Shown here one piece after another: positions 19,282 to 27,439 of a stretch of 64,000 bases of DNA. How positions within the stretch are numbered: the stretch's first letter is position 1; the number at the start of each line of letters is the position of its first letter. Source of the DNA: Dyadobacter sp. CY347 (GTDB lineage Bacteria > Bacteroidota > Bacteroidia > Cytophagales > Spirosomataceae). Under the pieces are notes generated by a model. The model did not search any database, was not told where the DNA came from, and saw only the letters and a list, made by a program, of their open reading frames with translations. Made by a program: the position numbers and the translations under genes. Location: the NCBI RefSeq assembly GCF_021502655.1, contig NZ_JAKFFT010000006.1, positions 62,001 through 126,000 of the forward strand, written 5' to 3'.

Positions 19282-19316
19282 AAAAAACCCGCCGGATTAT
19301 TTCGACGGGTTTTTTA
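19282..19316 (+). terminator. Intrinsic terminator of pdhA
   Basis: A perfect 10-bp stem (19282-19291 with 19306-19315) with the A-tract/T-tract form AAAAAACCCG...CGGGTTTTTT. The symmetrical tracts mean it could work on both strands. Confidence 0.88.
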
Positions 19317-19398
19317 AGTAAATTCGGCTTTTACAATTACAGAACAATCTTGTTTTTGCTTTTCAACGTAAATAGAATTTTAGTAATAAGATAAGAAT

Positions 19399-20268
19399 AT
19401 GCCCTTAGACCAGGAATTAGAAAGCGAAGAAGAAGAAGTTGGCAAAGAGATGTCGTTTATCGGGCATCTTGAAGAATTAAGATGGCATGTGATTCGGGCA
19501 GGTGGATCTATTCTTGTTTTTGCTATTCTGGCCTTTATATATATTAAAGAAATATACCATTATGTGATCATTGCGCCTTCACAGCCAGATTTCTGGACTT
19601 ACCGAATGATGTGTAAGCTGGCAGAGAAAGTGCAGTACGACGATCTGTGTATCAAGGCGTTAAATTTCAAATTGCAGGCGATTGGTGTAGGTGACCAATT
19701 CACAATGAGTATGACTTCCGCGGTTATTGCGGGTTTGGTTTTCGCTTTTCCTTATGCTTTCTGGGAAGTCTGGCGGTTTATTAAGCCGGGGTTAAGGCCA
19801 TCGGAACGCAAATCAGCCAGGGGTGCTGTGTTTTATGTTACGTTCTTGTTTTTCTCCGGGGTGTTCTTTGGATATTACATTGTAACACCATTGGCAATCA
19901 ACTTCTTAGCTAATTTTACGCTGGATCCTTCGATTATCAATGAATTCAGCTTATCGTCTTACATATCACTGGTTGCAACATTGACATTGGCTTGCGGAAT
20001 CGCATTCCAGCTTCCTATCGTGGTTTATGTGCTTGCAAAAGTAGGAGTGCTTACACCATCCTTCATGCGTGAATATCGCAAACACGCCATGATCGTAATC
20101 CTGATCGTCGCAGCTGTTATCACTCCATCACCAGACATTTACAGCCAGGTAATCGTCGCTATCCCATTGTTCCTGCTTTATGAATTAAGTATTCTGGTTG
20201 CAGGGAAAGTGGAAAGGGAGAAGCTTGCTGAGGAAAAAGCACTGGCTAATAGTACTGGGGATATTTAA
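19399..20268 (+). CDS. tatC: Sec-independent protein translocase TatC
   Basis: This 289-residue inner-membrane protein is the receptor for twin-arginine signal peptides. After an acidic N-terminal tail comes the signature MSFIGHLEELRWHVIR, then six hydrophobic segments with the conserved FAFPYAFWEVWRFIKPGLRPSER loop and ACGIAFQLPIVVYVL. A longer periplasmic loop (about residues 55-95) between the first two membrane spans is usual in Bacteroidota. No tatA is adjacent. It converges with the oxoamine-synthase-like gene with a 16-bp gap between stops. Confidence 0.97.
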   Translation: MPLDQELESEEEEVGKEMSFIGHLEELRWHVIRAGGSILVFAILAFIYIKEIYHYVIIAPSQPDFWTYRMMCKLAEKVQYDDLCIKALNFKLQAIGVGDQFTMSMTSAVIAGLVFAFPYAFWEVWRFIKPGLRPSERKSARGAVFYVTFLFFSGVFFGYYIVTPLAINFLANFTLDPSIINEFSLSSYISLVATLTLACGIAFQLPIVVYVLAKVGVLTPSFMREYRKHAMIVILIVAAVITPSPDIYSQVIVAIPLFLLYELSILVAGKVEREKLAEEKALANSTGDI

Positions 20269-20284
20269 TTTTAGGCATTTCAAT

Positions 20285-21373
20285 TTAAAGCATATTACAG
20301 ACCTCAGCCAATCGGTTGAGGTCTTCTTTTTGGTGGAGTGCGCTGATGGCTAGTCTTGTGATGGGCAGATCGGTGGGGCTTGGGTAGGAGAAGCACGACG
20401 GCATGATGCCGTTTGAGAGTAGAGTTTCATAAAGAGCAGGGTTTTGGCTGCAAAAAACGGGATAGGCCGGAACGCTTTGGAAGAAGTTTGGAGATCTTAG
20501 TTGATTATGAAAATATGCAATGTTAGCAGCCAACACCCCCCTGACATGCTCGTAATGTTTGTTTTCAAGCAGTTTTTTAAGTGCGTAAATATAGGCAGGA
20601 GCTGGTGGCGACGCGCCCGCAAACCAGGGTGAATAGCGAAATTCATGATAGGCAGCATTGTCACATGCAATCACGCCGCCCGGAATGCCCAATGCTTTGT
20701 TCAATGAGGACACCATAATGACATTAGCTTTGCCTATGCCGTTAATTAATTTGTAAAGACCACTGCCGTTTCCATACACGCCCAGCGTATGCGATTCATC
20801 GACAATGATCCAAATATTAGACCTTCCATCAGGTAAGTTTTCAAACAGAGTAAAGTCAAATGCTTCAACCAATGGTGAGCCGATGCCATCGGTGCAGATG
20901 ATGTGAGCCGTATCTGCCTGACTTTCGTGAATTGATTTTACAACTTCCTTCGCCCAAGTTGACCAGGTGCTTGTGGACAAAGTGAACGCATTTCCCCATA
21001 ATGCAGGATGTACTTTTGGAGCGTAATGATATTGAATTGATGAAAAATCAGTTGTCTTCGAAACCAAATTTTCGATCATTTTCATGACCATTTGCCCAGC
21101 CCACATTCCAGACGAAACGATCAAGGCAGATTCCGAGCCAATCCAATTTGCAAGCTGGATTTCTGTTTCCTCATAAATTCCCAACCTTAAACTATTGTTG
21201 CGAGAACTTCCAAAGTGTGTTCCGTAATGCTGAAAACCTTCAATAATAGAGCTACGAAACACTTCGTCGTGTCCCATTCCCAGGTAATCCGTTCCACTAA
21301 ACCATAGATATTCAACGCCATGATCAGCGATGACAGTTCTGCCCGGAAGTTGATTAGTTTGAAAAGTTTTCAT
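20285..21373 (-). CDS. PLP-dependent alpha-oxoamine synthase-like enzyme (fold type I)
   Basis: This 362-residue protein aligns with 8-amino-7-oxononanoate synthase and glycine C-acetyltransferase: DYLGMGHDEV near the N terminus, His in PKVHPALW, VDESHTLGVYG for the cofactor-binding Asp and His, and Lys in SSLNKALGIPGG as the Schiff-base lysine. It is divergent: the usual T-E-G-[VI]-F-S-M-D-G-D stretch is shortened to TDGIGSPLVEA, so assignment to BioF or Kbl is unsafe. It is the last gene of a minus-strand cluster, 20 bp after a dipeptide epimerase gene, which suggests a role in amino-acid or murein-peptide metabolism rather than biotin. The substrate is unknown. Confidence 0.82.
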   Translation of the reverse strand: MKTFQTNQLPGRTVIADHGVEYLWFSGTDYLGMGHDEVFRSSIIEGFQHYGTHFGSSRNNSLRLGIYEETEIQLANWIGSESALIVSSGMWAGQMVMKMIENLVSKTTDFSSIQYHYAPKVHPALWGNAFTLSTSTWSTWAKEVVKSIHESQADTAHIICTDGIGSPLVEAFDFTLFENLPDGRSNIWIIVDESHTLGVYGNGSGLYKLINGIGKANVIMVSSLNKALGIPGGVIACDNAAYHEFRYSPWFAGASPPAPAYIYALKKLLENKHYEHVRGVLAANIAYFHNQLRSPNFFQSVPAYPVFCSQNPALYETLLSNGIMPSCFSYPSPTDLPITRLAISALHQKEDLNRLAEVCNML

Positions 21374-21393
21374 GGAAATGCGCTGTTCGAATG

Positions 21394-22407
21394 TCAGGCA
21401 TTCAAAGTGGCGCCGGAACCATTTCCATCTGGGAAAATAACCTGGCCATAATCAAATGTTACGCCCGAAGCCGGATCATTTTTGATCAAGAGTGATCCAT
21501 CCATGTCCACGTAGTCGAGCAAAGGCAGAAAATGTGCAATAGCCGAAATGCCAACACTACTTTCCGTCATGCAACCGATCATCGTTTTCATTCCAAGACT
21601 TTTAGCCTCAGCAATCATCCGTTTCGCGGCAGTAGGCCCGCCGCATTTGGTAAGCTTGATATTGATGCCGTGAAACAAACCGTGGCAAGATTTTACATCG
21701 CTTTCAATGATACAACTCTCATCGGCAATAACAGGAAGCACACATTGGGCAAACACTTTCTTCATGCCTTCCAAGTCATTTGCAGGCAGCGGCTGTTCGA
21801 TGAATTCGACACCCAACGCTTTCAGTTCAGGAGCAAAACCGATGGTTTGCTCGGCAGTCCAGGCGCAATTTGCGTCCACACGAAACCGCGCATCGGTATG
21901 TTTCCGCAATTCCGCTACTATACGAAGGTCTTCGTTGGTCCCCAATTTAATCTTGTAAATCGGCCAGGGAAGCTCTTTCATTTTGGACACCATTTTCTCA
22001 ACCGTATCAATGCCGATCGTGTAATTGGTGAGCGGAATGATATCAATATTCAACCCCCAACTTTCGTAAAGCTTTTGATTTTTCTTTTTGGCAAATAAAT
22101 CATGGGCGGCTTCGTCCAATGCACATTGTGCGAAAGAATTATTTTTCAAGAATGGATGAACGAGCTCCCAAAGCGCTTCTGCACTTTGATAAGCACCATT
22201 TTCGATCATCGTTTTTGCCGTTTCCAGCGACTCGATCATATTCTGGATCGTAATGCCGTAGTAAGGATTGCTGGTTGCTTCTCCCAGGCCGCTTATATCG
22301 CCGTCCCGGAGTTCCACGATCAATGTGGGCTGAACATCGCGAGAATCGTGTGCAATGGTAAATGTGTGCCTGAGTTGCAGGTCAAATGTGTGATAGATCA
22401 GTTGCAT
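21394..22407 (-). CDS. Dipeptide epimerase (L-Ala-D/L-Glu epimerase type), enolase superfamily
   Basis: This 337-residue enolase-superfamily protein has the muconate-lactonising subgroup layout: an N-terminal capping domain, then KxK (IYKIKLG) carrying the catalytic lysine, metal ligands in RVDANCAW, FIEQPL and IADES, and a second lysine in GINIKLTKCGG. This set is that of L-Ala-D/L-Glu epimerases, which recycle murein dipeptides; related enzymes accept other dipeptides, so specificity is inferred. It lies 11 bp after nadK and 20 bp before the oxoamine-synthase-like gene and is probably co-transcribed with both. Confidence 0.9.
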   Translation of the reverse strand: MQLIYHTFDLQLRHTFTIAHDSRDVQPTLIVELRDGDISGLGEATSNPYYGITIQNMIESLETAKTMIENGAYQSAEALWELVHPFLKNNSFAQCALDEAAHDLFAKKKNQKLYESWGLNIDIIPLTNYTIGIDTVEKMVSKMKELPWPIYKIKLGTNEDLRIVAELRKHTDARFRVDANCAWTAEQTIGFAPELKALGVEFIEQPLPANDLEGMKKVFAQCVLPVIADESCIIESDVKSCHGLFHGINIKLTKCGGPTAAKRMIAEAKSLGMKTMIGCMTESSVGISAIAHFLPLLDYVDMDGSLLIKNDPASGVTFDYGQVIFPDGNGSGATLNA

Positions 22408-22418
22408 TAGTGAAAGTG

Positions 22419-23294
22419 TTAATTACGCATATCCAGTCCCCAGGACAGTTTACTTCGCAATGTATTGAGGAAACTGTCATCACGCATTTTTATTAATCGT
22501 GCGATGAAGCCGGCTTTTCTAACGGTTAATAACGTGTTTTCATCCACAACCCTTGACCTTGCATCCAGGGAGACCAGAAAGTTGTTGCTACGGCTTTTTA
22601 CTTCGAGCCGGATAACGGCCGTATCTTCCACAACCAGCGGCCGAACATTCAAATTATGTGGGCTGATGGGTGTGATAATAAAGTTTTGAGAATGCGGAAC
22701 GAGCACCGGCCCGCCGCAGCTGAGGGAATATCCGGTTGAGCCGGTGGGTGTTGAGATGATGAGGCCGTCGGCCCAGTAGGAGTTCAAAAACTCATCATTA
22801 AGATAAGTGTGAACCGTGATCATAGAAGAAGTATCGGTTTTTGTGATCGTAAAATCATTTAAACCAAAATTCTGACCGTCAAATAAATCAACATTGGATT
22901 CTATTTCAACAAGCGTCCTTTCATCGATCCGATACTGGCTGTTTTCCAGCGCCTGGATCATATCTGTGATCCGTTCAGGAGGCACAGTGGCCAGGAAACC
23001 AAGCCTGCCGACATTAATTCCGATGGCCGGGATCTGTCTTTTTCCTACATGAGAGATGGTTTCGAGCAATGTTCCGTCCCCGCCCATACTTACGATCAGA
23101 CGTGCGTCAAAAAGTTCGTCGGGCCTTTCATATACAAGCTCAGAGTAATGCGTGATCCCGTTCTGATCCAGAAAATTCCGAAAGGGTTTGGAGAGCTGGA
23201 CTTCAACGTTCCGGCGGGACAGCTCATTGAACATGTTTTCAATGAACGGGCGGGCGGACTCATTAAAGTTGCGTCCGTGAATTGCTATTTTCAT
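22419..23294 (-). CDS. nadK: NAD kinase
   Basis: This 291-residue enzyme phosphorylates NAD to NADP. It shows MGGDGTLLETI (GGDGT motif near residue 71), INVGRLGFLA, and the NAD-binding ISTPTGSTGYSLSCGGP. Length is standard. It is the third gene of a minus-strand series (hydrolase, CBS protein, nadK, epimerase, oxoamine-synthase-like), with 90 bp between it and the CBS gene. Confidence 0.97.
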   Translation of the reverse strand: MKIAIHGRNFNESARPFIENMFNELSRRNVEVQLSKPFRNFLDQNGITHYSELVYERPDELFDARLIVSMGGDGTLLETISHVGKRQIPAIGINVGRLGFLATVPPERITDMIQALENSQYRIDERTLVEIESNVDLFDGQNFGLNDFTITKTDTSSMITVHTYLNDEFLNSYWADGLIISTPTGSTGYSLSCGGPVLVPHSQNFIITPISPHNLNVRPLVVEDTAVIRLEVKSRSNNFLVSLDARSRVVDENTLLTVRKAGFIARLIKMRDDSFLNTLRSKLSWGLDMRN

Positions 23295-23384
23295 GGAAGA
23301 AAAAGTAGATCATCTTGTTTCTTCCGAAAGATACGCGCAAATATGCCGATTCAAAATAGCGGCACGAGAAGTAATGTGAAGAAA

Positions 23385-24056
23385 TCAGGTGGCAAGATAT
23401 CTCAAAAGCATATCCAAACGCTCCTGATCTACGCTTTCGATCGGATCATTGGCATGTGCTTCCTCGATCTCATAACCGAACCGTTCGAGCGTGGCAATGA
23501 TGGGCGTAATGTGCGTACGGTTGAGTTTCAAAGTAAGCCGGGCCTCATTCAGCGGATTATAGCTCTCGCCTGACGAATAGTAGCTGCTCAGGACTTTGGT
23601 CCCATTGGATTCGATCAAACGGCTGATCTCAGAAAGCGAGTAGCTGCGTTCGGCAATTTTGAGCACAATAACGGCGCCTTTTTCCTGTACACCCAGCTCA
23701 TTTACAAAATGTTCGATCAGATCATTTACCAAAATACTTCCTGCGAAGCTCCGGTCTTCATGTAAAACCGGTATGATCAGCAAGCCAAATTGATTTACAA
23801 TACGCAAAAGTTCGTAAGGATGCTGGTCTTCGGAAGCAAAAATGTCCTTATGCTGAATGATGATCTTCGCGAGCGGATCCGAATTGTCCGTGACATCATA
23901 CAAAATGTCTTCGGATACAATGCCCTGATAAATGCCGGAATCTGCAACAACAAGCTGTTTAACACCAAATTCATCCATCCAGTCCAGTGCCGTACTAACC
24001 GAATCGGTCAGTTTCAGAACGGGGATCATGGGATTAATCAGGGTAGCAGCAAGCAT
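23385..24056 (-). CDS. CBS-domain pair protein
   Basis: This 223-residue protein starts with two CBS repeats (residues about 1-125; LINPMIPVLKLTDSVSTALD and IFASEDQHPYELLRIVNQFG). They usually bind adenine nucleotides and control a partner. A C-terminal ACT-like segment follows (about 130-220; GAVIVLKIAERSYSLSEISR). Stand-alone CBS proteins of this type lie beside nadK in several Bacteroidota as far as I recall. A role in sensing adenylate or NAD(P) state next to NAD kinase is an inference from position only. Confidence 0.85.
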   Translation of the reverse strand: MLAATLINPMIPVLKLTDSVSTALDWMDEFGVKQLVVADSGIYQGIVSEDILYDVTDNSDPLAKIIIQHKDIFASEDQHPYELLRIVNQFGLLIIPVLHEDRSFAGSILVNDLIEHFVNELGVQEKGAVIVLKIAERSYSLSEISRLIESNGTKVLSSYYSSGESYNPLNEARLTLKLNRTHITPIIATLERFGYEIEEAHANDPIESVDQERLDMLLRYLAT

Positions 24057-24141
24057 ATTTTCAGAGCGTCATTTTTCGAATCTATAAAAAAACTATATAT
24101 GTAACAACTTTCGTATCAAAAGAAATTCCCTTTAAAAAAAG

Positions 24142-24915
24142 TCAGGCAACAGGCACTGAAATATGTGTTTCTAAAAAGCTTTCCAGTATCACGTTAAATT
24201 CATGAGGGCGTTCCATCATGGGCGCATGGCAGCATTGATCAATGAAATGCAGCTCGGAACCGGCAATAAGCCTGTTGAACTCATAACCTACATGCGGCGG
24301 CGTAATGGTGTCATTCAATCCCCAGACCAATAACGTAGGCACATTGATTTCATGCAGATCTTTGGCCAGATTGTGGCGCTGCGCGGATTTGGCGATGCCA
24401 ACAATGCTCATACATTTCGGAATGCTGGACGTTGTTTCAAACACTTCATCGATCAGATCTTTCGTTGCAACCTTCGGATCATAGAATGTATATGCAACAC
24501 GCTCCCGGATGTAATCGTAACTGCCGCGCTTTGGAAAAGAGCCGCCCATTGAGTTTTCAAACAAGCCCGAACTTCCTGTTAAAACCAGTTTGTGAACGTT
24601 TTCCTGGTTCTTTAAAGTATATAACAAACCAATGTGCCCGCCCAGTGAATTGCCGATCACGGTGACATTGGTAAGGTTTTTAAAAGACACAAAATCTTCC
24701 AGGAATGCCAATAGCGCTTCCAAACCAGCTTCCCGCGGAGGCAATTCATAAATAGGAAGCAAAGGAATTATAACACGGAAGCGACTGGAAAAATGATCTA
24801 TGATGCCGTCCCAGTTGCTCAATGCACCGAAAAGGCCATGCAAAAGCAGTAATGTTTCGCCTTTTCCCTCGTCGATAAACTGAAACCTACCTTCTGCATG
24901 TACTGGATATTTCAT
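24142..24915 (-). CDS. Alpha/beta-fold hydrolase
   Basis: This 257-residue alpha/beta hydrolase has the oxyanion LLLLHGLFGALSNW, the nucleophile elbow GNSLGGH (Ser), Asp in LVWGLNDTITPP and His in QCCHAPMMERP. No signal peptide is seen, so it is cytoplasmic. It resembles the MhpC/pimelyl-ester hydrolase group, and the substrate is not predictable. It is the first gene of the minus-strand cluster leading to nadK and is transcribed away from the next hydrolase at 25279. Confidence 0.88.
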   Translation of the reverse strand: MKYPVHAEGRFQFIDEGKGETLLLLHGLFGALSNWDGIIDHFSSRFRVIIPLLPIYELPPREAGLEALLAFLEDFVSFKNLTNVTVIGNSLGGHIGLLYTLKNQENVHKLVLTGSSGLFENSMGGSFPKRGSYDYIRERVAYTFYDPKVATKDLIDEVFETTSSIPKCMSIVGIAKSAQRHNLAKDLHEINVPTLLVWGLNDTITPPHVGYEFNRLIAGSELHFIDQCCHAPMMERPHEFNVILESFLETHISVPVA

Positions 24916-25278
24916 TCTGTTATTGTGGATTGATTATGATATGGCTCATTTTATAACACTTCAAAGAAACTAGTGCATGATTTCCATAAGCTACAAAACT
25001 AGTTAAAATTTTTTATTGGTAACAGACATAAAGTAACAAAGCAAATTCTATTTTCTTGTAAATATTATATTAATAATGTCAAAACTTGAAACATAACATT
25101 GAATGGTGCAATTTGGTTTTAGACGCGTGCAGAACGTGCCGGGACGTTGCCTGTTTTCTTGTCGCAGGTAAAAAAGCACACTGAACTGCTTCAAATGGGT
25201 AGAGACAAGTCTAATCGAAATTTAGTTACATTTTATAGTTATAACGATTAGAAAATTATTAAAACACAAATATTTAAT
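24916..25278. other. Divergent intergenic region between two hydrolase genes
   Basis: These 363 bp hold no credible gene. The half nearest 25279 carries an 8-bp perfect inverted repeat (TCTAATCG at 25210-25217 and CGATTAGA at 25245-25252). A short G+C-richer patch at about 25120-25190 includes a small dyad AACGT/ACGTT. No consensus promoter was found. Confidence 0.4.
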
Positions 25279-26202
25279 ATGACGCTCCCCAAAGCATTTT
25301 CTGCATGGATTAGCATTCCGTTTTTCCTGGTGCTTTCCTGCACATTCCAGGCAACCGCGCAAACTGTCGTGCCACTCTATCCGGACAAAATTCCGAATGC
25401 AATAAACGGACCGGACGAAGAGACCAATAAGGACCAAGTTATCCGAAAGGTGTCCAAGCCAACATTGACCGTATTTTTGCCACCCGTAGCGACTGCAAAT
25501 GGTTCTGCTGTGATTGTGTGCCCTGGCGGTGGTTATGGCGTCCTGGTGATGGAATGGGAAGGTTACAGGATCGCGAAGGAACTGAACCAATCCGGAATTG
25601 CGGCGATTATTTTAAAATACAGGTTGCCGGATGAAAAAATCATGAAAGATAAGTCCATAGGTCCGTTGCAGGATGCGCAGCAGGCGATCAAAACGGTGCG
25701 TGAGCGTGCAAAAGAATGGAAAATAGATCCGGCGAAAATCGGGATTATGGGTTTTTCGGCGGGCGGACATCTTGCTGCAACAGCCGGGACGCATTATGAC
25801 AGCACATTTATTTCAAACCCTGAAAAAACCAGCCTGCGTCCCGATTTTATGATCCTGGTGTATCCGGTGATCAGTTTAATGGATAAAATCGGACACAAAG
25901 GATCAAGCAGTAATTTGCTGGGCTCGTCTCCGACAACGGAAAAGGTTAAATATTTTTCAAACGAGCTTCAAGTAAAGAAAACAACCCCGCCTGCATTCCT
26001 GACGCATGCTGGCGATGATACAGTTGTGCCGGTGTCGAACAGCATCAAGTTTTACGAGGCGCTTAATGCCAATGGCGTTCCGGCGGATATGCACATCTAT
26101 TCCAAAGGCGAGCACGGCTATCCCAAGACACCCGAGTTAAGTGAATGGTTTGGCCGTTGCCTGCATTGGATGCAGGTGAATCAGTTTTTACCTTCAAAAT
26201 AA
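25279..26202 (+). CDS. Exported alpha/beta hydrolase, esterase/xylanase-B-like
   Basis: This 307-residue protein has a signal peptide ending ATA before QTVVP (about residue 28). The esterase core shows VCPGGGYGVLVMEWEGY for the oxyanion hole, nucleophile GFSAGGH, Asp in THAGDDTVVP and His in KGEHGYP. Proteins of this group in Bacteroidota are usually called endo-1,4-beta-xylanase B-like or BD-FAE-type esterases and remove acyl groups from plant polysaccharides. No glycoside hydrolase or SusC/D pair is near. It converges with the CapD-like gene with 7 bp between stops. Confidence 0.9.
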   Translation: MTLPKAFSAWISIPFFLVLSCTFQATAQTVVPLYPDKIPNAINGPDEETNKDQVIRKVSKPTLTVFLPPVATANGSAVIVCPGGGYGVLVMEWEGYRIAKELNQSGIAAIILKYRLPDEKIMKDKSIGPLQDAQQAIKTVRERAKEWKIDPAKIGIMGFSAGGHLAATAGTHYDSTFISNPEKTSLRPDFMILVYPVISLMDKIGHKGSSSNLLGSSPTTEKVKYFSNELQVKKTTPPAFLTHAGDDTVVPVSNSIKFYEALNANGVPADMHIYSKGEHGYPKTPELSEWFGRCLHWMQVNQFLPSK

Positions 26203-26209
26203 CATTGTG

Positions 26210-27364
26210 TTAATCTGAAAATTCGGGCAATGCGCGCCAGATTGCATTTTTCATTTCCTCGTCATTTCCACTTTCAAGCGCTTTTCTAAGCATTTGAAGC
26301 ATGTTTTCAGGGCATAAGGCTGATTCCTGGTTCGTGCTGACCAGGATTTTGGATTGCGTTACATTTTCGGAAATTTGGCAATCATCATATAATTCCTCAC
26401 ACAGTTTTTCGCCCGGGCGGAGGCCAATGTATTCAATGTTAATGTCATCCACATTGTGACCGGTTAATGCGATCATTCGTTTTGCGATGTCCAGGATCTT
26501 GATAGGCCGGCCCATGTCGAAGAATAATATAGCACCATTTTTTCCGGTTGCGCCTGCTTCCAACACAAGTTGGCAGGCTTCCGGGATTGTCATCATGTAG
26601 CGGCGCACATCCGGATGGGTAATGGTAATCGGTCCGCCTGCGCGAATTTGCTTTTCGAATGTTGGCATAAAGGAACCATTAGATCCCAGCACATTACCAA
26701 ACCGGGTGATGACATATTGTGTTTTGAAACATTCGTTTCGGGCTAAATACTGAATGTAAAGTTCGGCAATGTGCTTGGTGGCGCCCATGATGCTGGACGG
26801 CTTTACAGCTTTGTCCGTCGAGATAAAAATAAACCTGCTGACCGCGTGTGCAATCGCAAGGTCAGCCAGGATTTTTGTTCCAAAAACATTTGTACTAATG
26901 GCTTCATAGGGATGATTTTCCATAAATGGCACGTGTTTGTATGCGGCCGTATGGAAAACAATTTGAGGCTTTGCGTTTGAAAATATCATTTCCATCCGGA
27001 CTGCATCAGTAATGTTTGCCGGATAGGACTGGATGATAACGTTTCTGAATTGCTGACTGAGCCGAATATCAAGGTCATTCAGGGGTGTCTCGGCCTGGTC
27101 GATCAGGATGATTTTGAAAGGATGATATGAACAGATTTGCCATGCAAGCTCGCTGCCGATGGAGCCCGCCGCGCCGGTAATGAGCACAATGCTGTTGACA
27201 ATTACTTTCTGAATGTTTGCCGGATCAAGCTCAATAGGATCCCGTTGCAAAAGATCCGCTGCATTAAAACGATTGGTTTCTCCGCAAACCGGAGGTTTTG
27301 AATTACTCGTGTGCATATTAAAAATGTAGGACCGGAAACTGCCGGATTTTACATTGATACGCAC
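26210..27364 (-). CDS. CapD/WbpM-like nucleotide-sugar 4,6-dehydratase, soluble form
   Basis: This 384-residue SDR-fold enzyme has the Rossmann motif ITGAAGSIGSELA, HTAAYKHVPFME, STDKAVKPSSIMGATK and the C-terminal GLRPGEKLCEELY typical of CapD/FlaA1/WbpM polysaccharide dehydratases acting on UDP-GlcNAc. The position of the usual catalytic Tyr is Met (SSIMGATK), as in the large membrane-bound WbpM/PglF class. The four N-terminal membrane helices of that class are absent. Start is uncertain: the Met at 27316 is an alternative. It is isolated from other polysaccharide genes. Confidence 0.88.
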   Translation of the reverse strand: MRINVKSGSFRSYIFNMHTSNSKPPVCGETNRFNAADLLQRDPIELDPANIQKVIVNSIVLITGAAGSIGSELAWQICSYHPFKIILIDQAETPLNDLDIRLSQQFRNVIIQSYPANITDAVRMEMIFSNAKPQIVFHTAAYKHVPFMENHPYEAISTNVFGTKILADLAIAHAVSRFIFISTDKAVKPSSIMGATKHIAELYIQYLARNECFKTQYVITRFGNVLGSNGSFMPTFEKQIRAGGPITITHPDVRRYMMTIPEACQLVLEAGATGKNGAILFFDMGRPIKILDIAKRMIALTGHNVDDINIEYIGLRPGEKLCEELYDDCQISENVTQSKILVSTNQESALCPENMLQMLRKALESGNDEEMKNAIWRALPEFSD

Positions 27365-27381
27365 AATTTAAAATTGGTCAC

Positions 27382-27414
27382 AAAAAAAGAGCTGTAAATG
27401 ATGTACAGCTCTTT
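27382..27414 (-). terminator. Intrinsic terminator of the nuoKLMN unit
   Basis: A perfect 11-bp stem (27386-27396 with 27404-27414) around a 7-base loop, 26 bp after the nuoN stop on the minus strand. The A-run at 27382-27388 becomes the U-tract of the minus-strand transcript. Confidence 0.85.
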
Positions 27415-27439
27415 CTCCTAAATAAAAGTTAAGGGAATT

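Noticed and set aside
21532-22098. 188-codon frame antisense to the dipeptide epimerase
   Set aside because: It is opposite conserved enolase-superfamily motifs and has no motif of its own.
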